NCBI RefSeq assembly: GCF_036541405.1
Contig: NZ_JAZHFS010000002.1
Span: 62,001-126,000, forward strand
Reading direction: 5' to 3'
From: Clostridium_AD frigoriphilum
Lineage (GTDB): Bacteria; Bacillota; Clostridia; Clostridiales; Clostridiaceae
Length of the DNA stretch: 64,000 nt
The position numbers were made by a program, and so were the translations under genes. A model generated the notes under the pieces. The model was not told where the DNA came from and did no database searches. It worked only from the letters and a program-made list of their open reading frames with translations. Shown here piece after piece: positions 9,105 to 16,472 of the stretch. How positions within the stretch are numbered: position 1 is the stretch's first letter; each line of letters opens with the position of its first letter.

Positions 9105-9749
9105 TCAACTTAAGCTAGGCTTATTTACAACTAGTTTTGATAAACGTGTTATAGGTAAAATAGCAATAATTATACAGGTGATTATTGTTTCGAGACCCAT
9201 GTATGAGCCGTTATATAAAAGGGAGTATAAATAAACTGAGGTTCCCTTTGGAGCAGAGGTAGCGAAAAATACCACGCCGGATATAAAATGGCATGCAAAT
9301 CTTGCTAGCATTGCACAGATTACTCCAATAAGTATTCCTGTAATTTTAAAGGATCTAAAGTATCCTACTATTCCAATGGCCATAAAAGGAAGAGGATAAT
9401 CAAATAATACTTGGACTGGGTGGACTGCAAAAGGAGATAATATGAAATTTATTATTCCAAATAAAAAGCCTGTTAGAAAACCAACTTCCGGGCCATAAAA
9501 CAATGCTATTAGTACTATTGGGACCATACTTCCAGCAGTTACGCTACCACCTTGTGGTAATTTCATAATAGTAATAAATTGCAATGAAGTAGCTAATGCA
9601 ATAGATACACCAACTAAAGTTATCATTTGCGTAGTAAACTTAATTTTTCTAACTTTCAAAATAACATAAATTAATATTAAAACTCCAAGTAGTGCAAAAA
9701 GAGCAATGGGGCTTTTGGTAATTTCAGCGATTCTTTCATTTAAAGACAT
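9105..9749 (-). CDS. thiT: Thiamine ECF transporter S component ThiT
   Basis: A 214-residue integral membrane protein with about six hydrophobic segments. It belongs to the ThiT/YuaJ family of substrate-binding components, which bind thiamine and dock to the shared EcfAAT energising module. The module genes are not in this window. Assignment rests on size, hydropathy, typical segments (LPQGGSVTAGSMVPI, LIALFYGPEVGFLTGFLFG) and the TPP riboswitch directly upstream. A GGAGG site precedes the ATG. Expression should fall when thiamine pyrophosphate is plentiful. Confidence 0.9.
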   Translation of the reverse strand: MSLNERIAEITKSPIALFALLGVLILIYVILKVRKIKFTTQMITLVGVSIALATSLQFITIMKLPQGGSVTAGSMVPIVLIALFYGPEVGFLTGFLFGIINFILSPFAVHPVQVLFDYPLPFMAIGIVGYFRSFKITGILIGVICAMLARFACHFISGVVFFATSAPKGTSVYLYSLLYNGSYMGLETIITCIIIAILPITRLSKLVVNKPSLS

Positions 9750-9790
9750 TTATATAACCTCCATTTATTGTGCTACAGAAGTATTATGGT

Positions 9791-9828
9791 AAAAACAAAA
9801 AAACTATATTCACAAAAGGAATATAGTT
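9791..9828 (-). terminator. TPP-riboswitch expression-platform terminator
   Basis: On the minus strand, AACTATATTC and GAATATAGTT form a perfect 10-bp stem with a 7-nt loop, followed by a T-rich tail. It lies between the TPP aptamer and thiT, as expected for premature termination when TPP is bound. Confidence 0.85.
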
Positions 9829-9842
9829 AATGTATTTATACA

Positions 9843-9935
9843 TCATTACCGCTTTCCTCCGCTGGTATTATCCAGATCAGGTATAAGGGTCAATGAATTA
9901 ATATTCATATCTCAGCCATAAGGCACCCCTAGCAC
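9843..9935 (-). promoter_or_regulatory. TPP (THI element) riboswitch upstream of thiT
   Basis: Read on the minus strand, the segment contains the hallmark TPP aptamer parts in order: GGGGTGCC, then the GGCTGAGAT core, then ACCCTTATACCTGATCTGG, then the AATACCAGCGGAGGAA end. These are the pyrimidine- and pyrophosphate-sensing arms of the known RNA. A terminator hairpin follows, so control is transcriptional. Confidence 0.95.
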
Positions 9936-10322
9936 ATATTATTATTTAATTATATAACAGTATATTACAATTTACAAGTAATTTTATGTATTTAGTATAA
10001 GGGACGCCTATGTAAGTAAACAAAGGCAGGTTTGCAATTTAATACACAGAGTGTTATTGTATAAGTGTTCTAGGTGAATTTTAAAATTAGGAAATATTTT
10101 GTTTTGTTAAAAATTAAACAATAAATTATAATTACAAAAATATCGTTCTGAAGGTATGAGGGTTCGTCCCGAATGAGAAGGCGAGAGAATAGTTGTAATA
10201 TTGTTAAGGAACATACTTTTAATGGTGTGTCTTTAATTATAAGAAACTATCCCTATGCCTTTAGAGGTATAGGGATAGTTTAATTTATTAAGGAGATTTA
10301 ATTTATTAAGGAGATTTAATTA
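9936..10322 (+). promoter_or_regulatory. Structured leader of the TM1266-hydG operon
   Basis: About 390 bases without a gene. ATTACAA (10131-10137) pairs with TTGTAAT (10193-10199), closing a compact domain with nested TAT/ATA, TTCT/AGAA and GGG-TTCGT-CCC pairings. A second small hairpin (ACATAC/GTGTGT, about 10211-10229) follows. Then comes a 17-bp hairpin (10244-10281: CTATCCCTATGCCT with its complement, TTAG loop) without a long T run. Two 18-bp direct repeats carrying AAGGAG precede the ATG. It looks like a regulatory 5' leader, but I do not recognise its class. Confidence 0.5.
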
Positions 10323-10583
10323 ATGGAAACAAGAATTGCATTAATTGGAATTATAGTTGAAAACACAGATGCAGCTCCAAAGATTAACTCTATACTTCAC
10401 GAATATGGTGAGTATATTGTAGGTAGAATGGGGGTTCCATATCATAAACGTGATATCTCAGTAATAAGTGTTGTTATTGACGCACCAAATGATGTTATCA
10501 GTGCTCTATCAGGTAAGCTAGGAATGATACCCGGTGTAAACACTAAAACAATTTATTCAAAAGTTACACCGCAAGCAAAGTAA
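10323..10583 (+). CDS. TM1266 family iron-only hydrogenase system putative regulator
   Basis: An 86-residue small cytoplasmic protein with an ACT/NikR-C-like ferredoxin fold. It matches the TM1266 family: start METRIALIGIIVE, the YGEYIVGRMGVPY segment, and ISVVIDAPNDVISALSGKLG near the end. This family is consistently encoded beside HydE, HydF or HydG and is thought to regulate hydrogenase maturation, possibly by binding a ligand. The gene ends 35 nt before hydG and shares its transcript. The family is certain; the regulatory action is assumed from gene context in other genomes. Confidence 0.9.
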   Translation: METRIALIGIIVENTDAAPKINSILHEYGEYIVGRMGVPYHKRDISVISVVIDAPNDVISALSGKLGMIPGVNTKTIYSKVTPQAK

Positions 10584-10618
10584 ATAAAAATTATTTTATA
10601 TAAAAAGGAGATTATGTT

Positions 10619-12037
10619 ATGTATGATTCTATGTCAAAAAATGCAACAGAGTTTATTGATGATGATGAAATTTTATCTACCGTTGCGTATGCTAAGGAAA
10701 ACAAGAGTAATCGTGAATTAATTGATAGTCTAATAAAACGTGCAAGTGAAGGCAAGGGGTTAACACATAGAGAAGCTGCTGTTCTACTTGAATGTGATTT
10801 GAAAGATGAAGAAGAAAAAATGTTCAAACTTGCAAAGGAACTTAAGCAAAAACTTTATGGTAATCGTATTGTTATATTTGCGCCTTTATATCTATCAAAT
10901 CATTGCATAAATGGATGTGTGTATTGTCCTTATCATTCTAAAAATAAAACAATACATCGTAAAAAACTTTCACAAGAAGAAATAGTTAAAGAGGTTGTTG
11001 CGCTTCAGGATATGGGACACAAGAGATTGGCTTTAGAAGCAGGAGAAGATCCTATTAATAACCCAATTGAATATATTTTGGAGAGTATTAAGACAATCTA
11101 TAGTATTAAACATAAAAATGGGGATATTAGACGTGTAAATGTCAATATTGCAGCTACTACTGTAGAGGAATATAAGATGCTCAAAGAAGCTGGAATTGGA
11201 ACTTACATACTTTTCCAGGAAACTTATAATAAGAAAAGTTATGAAGAGCTTCACCCAACGGGACCAAAACATAACTATGCATATCATACTGAGGCAATGG
11301 ATCGTGCGATGGAAGGCGGTATTGATGACGTTGGAATTGGTGTCTTGTTTGGTTTAAATATGTATCGTTATGACTTTGTAGGCTTACTTATGCATGCAGA
11401 GCATTTAGAAGCAGCTAAGGGTGTAGGTCCACATACTATAAGTGTTCCAAGAATTTGTCCTGCTGATGATATTGATCCGAATGCATTTTCAAATTCAATA
11501 TCAGATGAGATGTTTGAAAAAATTGTAGCTGTTATTCGTATTGCTGTACCATACACAGGCATGATTGTTTCAACTCGTGAATCAAAAGCAACTCGTGAGC
11601 GTGTGCTAGAACTTGGTATATCTCAGGTAAGTGGAGGATCATGTACAAGTGTCGGAGGATATTCGCAGCCAGAGGCAGAAGATGATAATTCAAAGCAATT
11701 TGAAGTAACCGACACTAGAAAATTAGATGAAATAGTAAATTGGCTTTTAGAACTGGGTTATATTCCAAGCTTTTGTACTGCCTGTTATAGAGAGGGACGT
11801 ACAGGAGATAGATTTATGAAACTTGTAAAGTCAGGTCAGATTGGAAACTGCTGTCAGCCAAATGCACTAATGACACTTAAAGAATATTTGGAGGATTACG
11901 CATCCGAGGATACTAAGAAAAAGGGTGAGATCTTAATTCAAAATGAGATTCCAAATATAAAAAGTGAAAAAGTTAGAGAAATTGCAACGGAGTATTTGAA
12001 AGAACTTAAAGATGGAAAAAGAGATTTCCGTTTCTAA
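10619..12037 (+). CDS. hydG: [FeFe] hydrogenase H-cluster radical SAM maturase HydG
   Basis: A 472-residue radical SAM enzyme. HydG cleaves tyrosine to p-cresol and dehydroglycine, yielding the CO and CN- ligands of the hydrogenase H-cluster. The radical-SAM cluster cysteines are C96, C100 and C103 (CINGCVYC). The HydG-specific auxiliary cluster site CX2CX22C is intact at C386, C389 and C412 (CTACYREGRTGDRF, then GNCCQPN), which separates it from the tyrosine lyase ThiH. AAAAGGAG precedes the ATG by 8 nt. It is second in a two-gene operon behind the TM1266 gene; hydE, hydF and the hydrogenase itself are not in the window. Confidence 0.97.
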   Translation: MYDSMSKNATEFIDDDEILSTVAYAKENKSNRELIDSLIKRASEGKGLTHREAAVLLECDLKDEEEKMFKLAKELKQKLYGNRIVIFAPLYLSNHCINGCVYCPYHSKNKTIHRKKLSQEEIVKEVVALQDMGHKRLALEAGEDPINNPIEYILESIKTIYSIKHKNGDIRRVNVNIAATTVEEYKMLKEAGIGTYILFQETYNKKSYEELHPTGPKHNYAYHTEAMDRAMEGGIDDVGIGVLFGLNMYRYDFVGLLMHAEHLEAAKGVGPHTISVPRICPADDIDPNAFSNSISDEMFEKIVAVIRIAVPYTGMIVSTRESKATRERVLELGISQVSGGSCTSVGGYSQPEAEDDNSKQFEVTDTRKLDEIVNWLLELGYIPSFCTACYREGRTGDRFMKLVKSGQIGNCCQPNALMTLKEYLEDYASEDTKKKGEILIQNEIPNIKSEKVREIATEYLKELKDGKRDFRF

Positions 12038-12049
12038 AATTATAAAAGA

Positions 12050-12079
12050 GGTGTAGCAGAATTTGCTACACCTTTTTTG
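12050..12079 (+). terminator. Terminator of the hydG operon
   Basis: A 9-bp perfect stem, GGTGTAGCA with TGCTACACC, followed by TTTTTT, 13 nt after the hydG stop codon. Confidence 0.92.
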
Positions 12080-12214
12080 TATTGCTCATATAATAAAGTA
12101 ATTTTATCATTTACTTGACATATTGAAGAGATAGTAATACTATGATAATATAAAGTATATAATAATTATTACTAATAGATAATATAATCAATAAAAGAAA
12201 TCGGGGGAATTTAA

Positions 12215-12829
12215 ATGAATTTAAAAGAAGTTTATGAAGGTAGAAGAGCTATTAATTTTTTTGATACTAATAAAGGTGTGGAGGCTGGATTACTTAAAGA
12301 TATAATTAACCTTGCGGTACTCGCACCATCAGCATTTAATCTTCAACCTTGGGAGATTATAGCAGTAAAATCTAAAGAGGGTAAAGAAAGATTGCATAAA
12401 TTTGCAGCTCAACCTAAGATATTAGAAGCTCCAGTTACTTTAATTATAGTAGGTAACAAAACAGGATATGAAGCATCAAACCCTACTTGGAATGATATGT
12501 TAAAGTTAATGGGTGGAGATAAAGAAAAATTAGCCGGTACACAAGGAATGGCAGCTGGTTTATATGGTACATCAAACGAAAATAAATTAAAGTTTGCTGA
12601 AAGTAATGCAGGATTACTTGCAATGTCTATAATGTATGCAGCTAAGAGTCTTGGAGTTGATTCTCATGCAATGAGCGGAATGGATTTTGAAGGTGTACGA
12701 AAAGAATTTGAACTTGATGAGAATAAGACTGTAGTTATGCTAATTTCACTTGGTCACTTAGATGAGAGTAATACACTTTACCCAAGAGCATATAGAAGAG
12801 GGTACGATGAGATAGTTAAAGAAGTTTAA
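12215..12829 (+). CDS. Nitroreductase family FMN-dependent NAD(P)H oxidoreductase
   Basis: A 204-residue FMN-binding oxidoreductase of the nitroreductase fold. The N-terminal RRAINFFD carries the Arg that contacts FMN phosphate. LAPSAFNLQPWEIIAVKS matches the second flavin-binding strand and loop, and MISLGHLDES the C-terminal region. Such enzymes reduce nitro compounds or quinones; the physiological substrate is not evident. The ribosome binding site is a GGGGGA box 6 nt before the ATG. It is a single gene with a strong bidirectional terminator downstream, facing metA. Confidence 0.88.
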   Translation: MNLKEVYEGRRAINFFDTNKGVEAGLLKDIINLAVLAPSAFNLQPWEIIAVKSKEGKERLHKFAAQPKILEAPVTLIIVGNKTGYEASNPTWNDMLKLMGGDKEKLAGTQGMAAGLYGTSNENKLKFAESNAGLLAMSIMYAAKSLGVDSHAMSGMDFEGVRKEFELDENKTVVMLISLGHLDESNTLYPRAYRRGYDEIVKEV

Positions 12830-12860
12830 ATGCATTTTGGATTGTAATTTAATAGATTAT

Positions 12861-12904
12861 AATAACAAAAGCGGCGCCATAGATTATGGGCCGCTTTTGT
12901 TATT
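12861..12904. terminator. Bidirectional terminator between nitroreductase and metA
   Basis: AATAACAAAAGCGGC and GCCGCTTTTGTTATT pair perfectly over 15 bp, with T-rich flanks on both strands. The stem overlaps the metA stop codon. Confidence 0.9.
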
Positions 12905-13820
12905 ATTCTAAATACACCAGATTATATGGAGTTTCTTGGTAAACATAATAGTTTAACCAATTTGAAAAGAGTAAACTTGAATGACCTCTCCATTTTACAA
13001 TAGGTGTTTTAGTTGGATCATCTTGTGGATAATAATTTTTTGGAACATCTATATTTAAGCCATTTGAGATATCTCTATCATATTCTGTTTTAAGCGTTAA
13101 TGGATCATACTCCGAATGTCCTGTTATAAAAATCTGACGTCCTTTTTTCGCTGATACAATGTAAATTCCTGATTCCTCTGATTCTGATATAATTTTAAGT
13201 GCATCTACTTTATCAATATCAACTTTTCTTATTTCAGAATGCCTTGAATGTGGAACATAAAACTCATCGTCAAATCCAGTCAAAAGCCTGACATTCTTAT
13301 GTGTTGCCGTATGTTTAAATACTCCAAACAGTTTTTTATCAAGTTTATGTTTTTGAACTCCATAATGATAATAAAGCCCAGCTTGGGCACCCCAACAAAT
13401 ATGCAAGGTGGAGAATACATTGCGCACGCTCCAGTCCATGATTTTTTTTAGCTCATCCCAGTAATCTACTTCTTCAAAAGGAACATTTTCAATAGGTGCT
13501 CCTGTTATTATCATTCCATCAAATTTAGAATCTTTTATTTCATCAAAAGTATTGTAAAATTTAATTAAATGTTCAGGTGATATATTTTTGCTGTCATGAC
13601 TTTCTGGGTGAAGAAGTACTATATCAATCTGAAGTGGTGAGTTACCAAGAAGTCTTAGAAGTTGCGTTTCTGTATCAATTTTTGTAGGCATTAGGTTTAA
13701 AATTATAATTTTTAATGGCCTAATATCCTGATGAAATGCGCAGTCTTCAGTAATAGTAAAAACATTTTCTTTATTAAGGGTCTTATATGCTGGAAGATTG
13801 TCTGGTATTTTTATTGGCAT
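12903..13820 (-). CDS. metA: Homoserine O-acetyltransferase (MetA family)
   Basis: A 305-residue cytoplasmic enzyme of the HTS/MetA glutamine-amidotransferase-like fold that acylates homoserine in methionine synthesis. The catalytic triad is visible: Cys142 (HICWGAQ) with His235 and Glu237 (GHSE), at the numbers used for Bacillus cereus MetA. Residue 111 is Glu (APIENVPFEEV). In B. cereus MetA Glu111 favours acetyl-CoA over succinyl-CoA, so the product is probably O-acetylhomoserine. That is exactly the substrate of the neighbouring MetY. The gene lies 68 nt after metY in the same direction, so both are likely under the S-box upstream of metY. Confidence 0.95.
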   Translation of the reverse strand: MPIKIPDNLPAYKTLNKENVFTITEDCAFHQDIRPLKIIILNLMPTKIDTETQLLRLLGNSPLQIDIVLLHPESHDSKNISPEHLIKFYNTFDEIKDSKFDGMIITGAPIENVPFEEVDYWDELKKIMDWSVRNVFSTLHICWGAQAGLYYHYGVQKHKLDKKLFGVFKHTATHKNVRLLTGFDDEFYVPHSRHSEIRKVDIDKVDALKIISESEESGIYIVSAKKGRQIFITGHSEYDPLTLKTEYDRDISNGLNIDVPKNYYPQDDPTKTPIVKWRGHSSLLFSNWLNYYVYQETPYNLVYLE

Positions 13821-13888
13821 CTAAATCCTCCTTAGGGTAATGCATCTTGCGTATTATAATATGTCAGATGCATAAGTTATTTTTGTGA

Positions 13889-15175
13889 CTATTTAACTGC
13901 TTTTTCTAGGGCTTGATTTAAATCGTATATAATGTCATCGATACCTTCTACACCAATTGAAAGTCTTATCAAATCTGTAGTAACTCCAGCAGCCTTTTGC
14001 TCTTCCTCATTCAGCTCTGCGTGAGTTGTGCTTGAAGGATGAATTACAAGTGATTTTGCATCAGCAACATTTGCAAGTAGTGAGAATAACTGGACACTGT
14101 TAATAAATTTTTTTCCTGCCTCAAGTCCGCCTTTTATCCCAAAGGTAAATATTGAACCTGCGCCTTTTGGTAGATATTTTTTAGATAAATCTTCGTATTT
14201 ACTTCCTTCGAGCTCTGGGTAATTTATCCATGAAACACTTGGATGCTTACTTAAAAATTCAACTACGGCTCTAGCGTTTGAAACATGTCTCTCAACTCTT
14301 AAGGACAATGATTCAAGTCCCTGAAGAAATAAAAATGCACTTTGAGGACTAAGCGTAGCACCAGTGTTTCTTAGAAGTTGAACTCTAGCTTTTAAAGCAA
14401 ATGCTGGGGCACCGAGGTCTGCGTATACGAGTCCATTATAGCTTTTATCAGGCGTTGTAAAATCAGGAAACTTACCGCTTGCCCTCCAATCAAATTTACC
14501 ACCATCAACTATGATTCCACCAATAGTAGTTCCATGTCCACCAATAAACTTTGTTGCGGAGTGGATAACTACATCAGCACCAAATTCAATTGGACGGCAT
14601 AGGAAAGGAGTAGCAAATGTACTGTCAATAATAAGTGGTATTTTATTTTCATGTGCAATTTTTGCTACTGCTTCTATATCTAAAATATTTATTTTTGGAT
14701 TTCCTATTGTTTCACCGTAAAGTGCTTTTGTCTTGTTTGTTATTGCTTTTCTAAAGTTTTCAGGATCATCTGGGTCAACAAATATTACGTTAATTCCAAG
14801 TTTCCTAAGTGTAACATTAAATAATTCATAAGTACCACCATAGAGTGTACTAGCTGTTACAATTTCATCGCCACAGCTAGCTACATTAAGTATTGCATAG
14901 AATATTGCAGCTAGTCCAGAAGCGGTAGCAAGTCCAGCAACGCCACCTTCAAGAGCGGCTACTCTCTTCTCAAAAACATCAGTAGTCGGGTTCATTATCC
15001 TTGCATATACATTTCCTGGCTCTTTTAATTGAAATAAATTTGCGGCATGATCTGCATTTTTAAACACGAAAGATGATGTTTGATAAATTGGAACTGCTCT
15101 TGAACCAGTAGTAGGGTCTGGAACTTGTCCTGCATGTACCTGTAATGTTTCGAAACTTAATTTTCTCTCACTCAT
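13889..15175 (-). CDS. metY: O-acetylhomoserine sulfhydrylase (aminocarboxypropyltransferase)
   Basis: A 428-residue PLP enzyme of the Cys/Met metabolism family that converts O-acetylhomoserine plus sulfide (or methanethiol) to homocysteine (or methionine). The Schiff-base lysine is K209 in HSATKFIGGHGTTIGG. Other family landmarks are YQTSSFVFKNADHAA, YARIMNPTTDVFE and the C-terminal IRLSIGVEGIDDI. Length and motifs fit MetY rather than the shorter MetB/MetC. It is the first gene of a metY-metA unit with a SAM-I riboswitch and a TTGACA-17-TATACT promoter ahead of it. AGAGGAG precedes the ATG. Confidence 0.95.
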   Translation of the reverse strand: MSERKLSFETLQVHAGQVPDPTTGSRAVPIYQTSSFVFKNADHAANLFQLKEPGNVYARIMNPTTDVFEKRVAALEGGVAGLATASGLAAIFYAILNVASCGDEIVTASTLYGGTYELFNVTLRKLGINVIFVDPDDPENFRKAITNKTKALYGETIGNPKINILDIEAVAKIAHENKIPLIIDSTFATPFLCRPIEFGADVVIHSATKFIGGHGTTIGGIIVDGGKFDWRASGKFPDFTTPDKSYNGLVYADLGAPAFALKARVQLLRNTGATLSPQSAFLFLQGLESLSLRVERHVSNARAVVEFLSKHPSVSWINYPELEGSKYEDLSKKYLPKGAGSIFTFGIKGGLEAGKKFINSVQLFSLLANVADAKSLVIHPSSTTHAELNEEEQKAAGVTTDLIRLSIGVEGIDDIIYDLNQALEKAVK

Positions 15176-15309
15176 ATAAATTCTCCTCTTTAATAATATT
15201 TTTTGATTTATTAAAATATACTGTAAATGTATATTTGTTTTTTATACGTAAAGGTTTGTGAAAATGTAATAGTATATTATCTTAACAACAAAGTAATTTT
15301 ATTTTATTA

Positions 15310-15346
15310 AAAAAAAAGCAACTCTCCTATAAGGAAAGCAGCATGA
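15310..15346 (-). terminator. S-box terminator upstream of metY
   Basis: On the minus strand GCTGCTTTCC and GGAGAGTTGC pair, with wobbles, around a short loop. The stem is followed by at least eight T. It is the expression platform of the SAM-I riboswitch. Confidence 0.85.
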
Positions 15347-15392
15347 TTAACTTTAATAAACAATAATATTGTATAATAAAATTTGCTATCTT

Positions 15393-15502
15393 CCTTATCT
15401 TTCAGATTTTACAATCTGATGGAATTGACACCATTGCATTTCGCTATAAATGCTGGTTGTCGGGTATCATCGGGCCAGTCCCTCTACCTCTCTTGATAAG
15501 TT
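15393..15502 (-). promoter_or_regulatory. SAM-I (S-box) riboswitch of metY-metA
   Basis: On the minus strand CTTATCAAGAGAGG begins the aptamer, followed by GAGGGACTGGCCC, GATGATACCCGACAACC, AATGCAATGGTG and a closing GATAAG that pairs with the start. These are the standard S-box elements in order. High SAM should favour the terminator at 15310-15346 and switch off methionine synthesis. Confidence 0.96.
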
Positions 15503-15512
15503 GTTAGTGATT

Positions 15513-15541
15513 AGTATATGGTTCATAAAAGTAAATGTCAA
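15513..15541 (-). promoter_or_regulatory. Promoter of the S-box metY transcript
   Basis: On the minus strand TTGACA (15541-15536), a 17-nt spacer and TATACT (15518-15513) form a near-consensus housekeeping promoter. It starts transcription just before the aptamer. Confidence 0.8.
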
Positions 15542-15574
15542 TCGTTTTTTTGTTTTAATTTCAATTGATGCACT

Positions 15575-16033
15575 TTATTTGCAAACATCAACAAATTCAG
15601 CTTGAGTTAAATTTTGCATATCTGATGGCCTTATTTTAAGGGCTGTAAAAGCTGAACCAGCTGCTGGGTAAACATATTCATAGTCTTTTAGTGACACATC
15701 TATGTATACTCCTATAGGACTTGCGAGTCCAAATGGACATACTCCACCAACAGGATGACCTGTTATTTGTGCAACTTCATCGTGGTCTAGCATTTTGGCC
15801 TTGGTTTTAAAAAAATCTTTGTATTTCCTATTATCTATTCGTGCATCACCTTTAGTAACAATTAAAATATCTCTGTCTTTAAGACGAAAGGATAATGTTT
15901 TTGCAATAAACTTTGGTTCAATTCCTAAAGTTTTAGCTGCAAGGTCAACTGTAGCACCGCATTCTTCAAGTTTAAATACGGGATCTACAAGCCCCTGTTC
16001 AGTGAAAAATTTTTTTACACTTTCAACACTCAA
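15575..16033 (-). CDS. YbaK/ProX-type aminoacyl-tRNA deacylase under S-box control
   Basis: A 152-residue single-domain protein of the YbaK/prolyl-tRNA editing (INS-like) superfamily. Members hydrolyse mischarged aminoacyl-tRNAs such as Cys-tRNA(Pro) or Ala-tRNA(Pro). Visible family features are the invariant lysine in FIAKTLSFR, the GDARIDNRKYKDFF region and the glycine-rich loop GHPVGGVCPFGLAS. A TTG at 16051 is in frame, but GAGAAGG at 16042-16048 fits the TTG at 16033. A complete SAM-I riboswitch with terminator and promoter lies upstream, so the gene belongs to the methionine/SAM regulon. Its tRNA substrate is unknown. It could also act on a methionine- or homocysteine-related substrate, which is speculation. 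Confidence 0.88.
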   Translation of the reverse strand: MSVESVKKFFTEQGLVDPVFKLEECGATVDLAAKTLGIEPKFIAKTLSFRLKDRDILIVTKGDARIDNRKYKDFFKTKAKMLDHDEVAQITGHPVGGVCPFGLASPIGVYIDVSLKDYEYVYPAAGSAFTALKIRPSDMQNLTQAEFVDVCK

Positions 16034-16090
16034 GTTATTGCCTTCTCTCAATGATTATTTTAGTAAATTAAAACATAATTATCTTTTGAT

Positions 16091-16125
16091 AAAAAAATAC
16101 CCTCTTCTATAGAAAGAAGAGGGTT
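16091..16125 (-). terminator. S-box terminator upstream of the YbaK gene
   Basis: On the minus strand CCCTCTTCT and AGAAGAGGG pair around a short loop and are followed by a T run (16091-16098 region). It is the off-state hairpin of the second SAM-I riboswitch. Confidence 0.88.
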
Positions 16126-16149
16126 AATTTATATTTTAAATATAGCCAT

Positions 16150-16251
16150 CTTATCTTTCAAGAATAAATTTGCTGAAATTGGCACAGTATTCTAAAAGAA
16201 CCCGCTGCCGAGGCTTCATTGGGTCAGTCCCTCTACCTCTCTTGATAAGTG
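16150..16251 (-). promoter_or_regulatory. SAM-I (S-box) riboswitch of the YbaK-like gene
   Basis: On the minus strand: CTTATCAAGAGAGG, GAGGGACTGACCC, GATG-like AATGAAGCCTCGGC, then TGCCAATTTC, and closing GAAAGATAAG that pairs with the start. It is a complete second S-box of independent sequence, not a copy of the one before metY. Confidence 0.94.
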
Positions 16252-16275
16252 TTTTCGTATTAAGTTGTTAAAGAT

Positions 16276-16304
16276 ATGATAAAGCTTTTATTGAATATTG
16301 TCAA
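16276..16304 (-). promoter_or_regulatory. Promoter of the S-box YbaK transcript
   Basis: On the minus strand TTGACA (16304-16299), a 17-nt spacer and TATCAT (16281-16276), about 25 nt before the aptamer. Confidence 0.78.
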
Positions 16305-16472
16305 TAGTCCAAAAATAATTATATACAATAATATGTACAGAAATGAAACAAATTGATAATTATAAATTAGATAAAAAGCAAATGTAATATTATAACAAAT
16401 AAGTCGTTCTCAGGGTAACCAAACAATGGAAATAGAATAATATAAAGTATAAATATTATTTTGGAGGTACTT

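Noticed and set aside
11033..11562. Minus-strand open frames inside hydG
   Set aside because: Shadows of the hydG reading frame, whose cluster motifs and length are complete.
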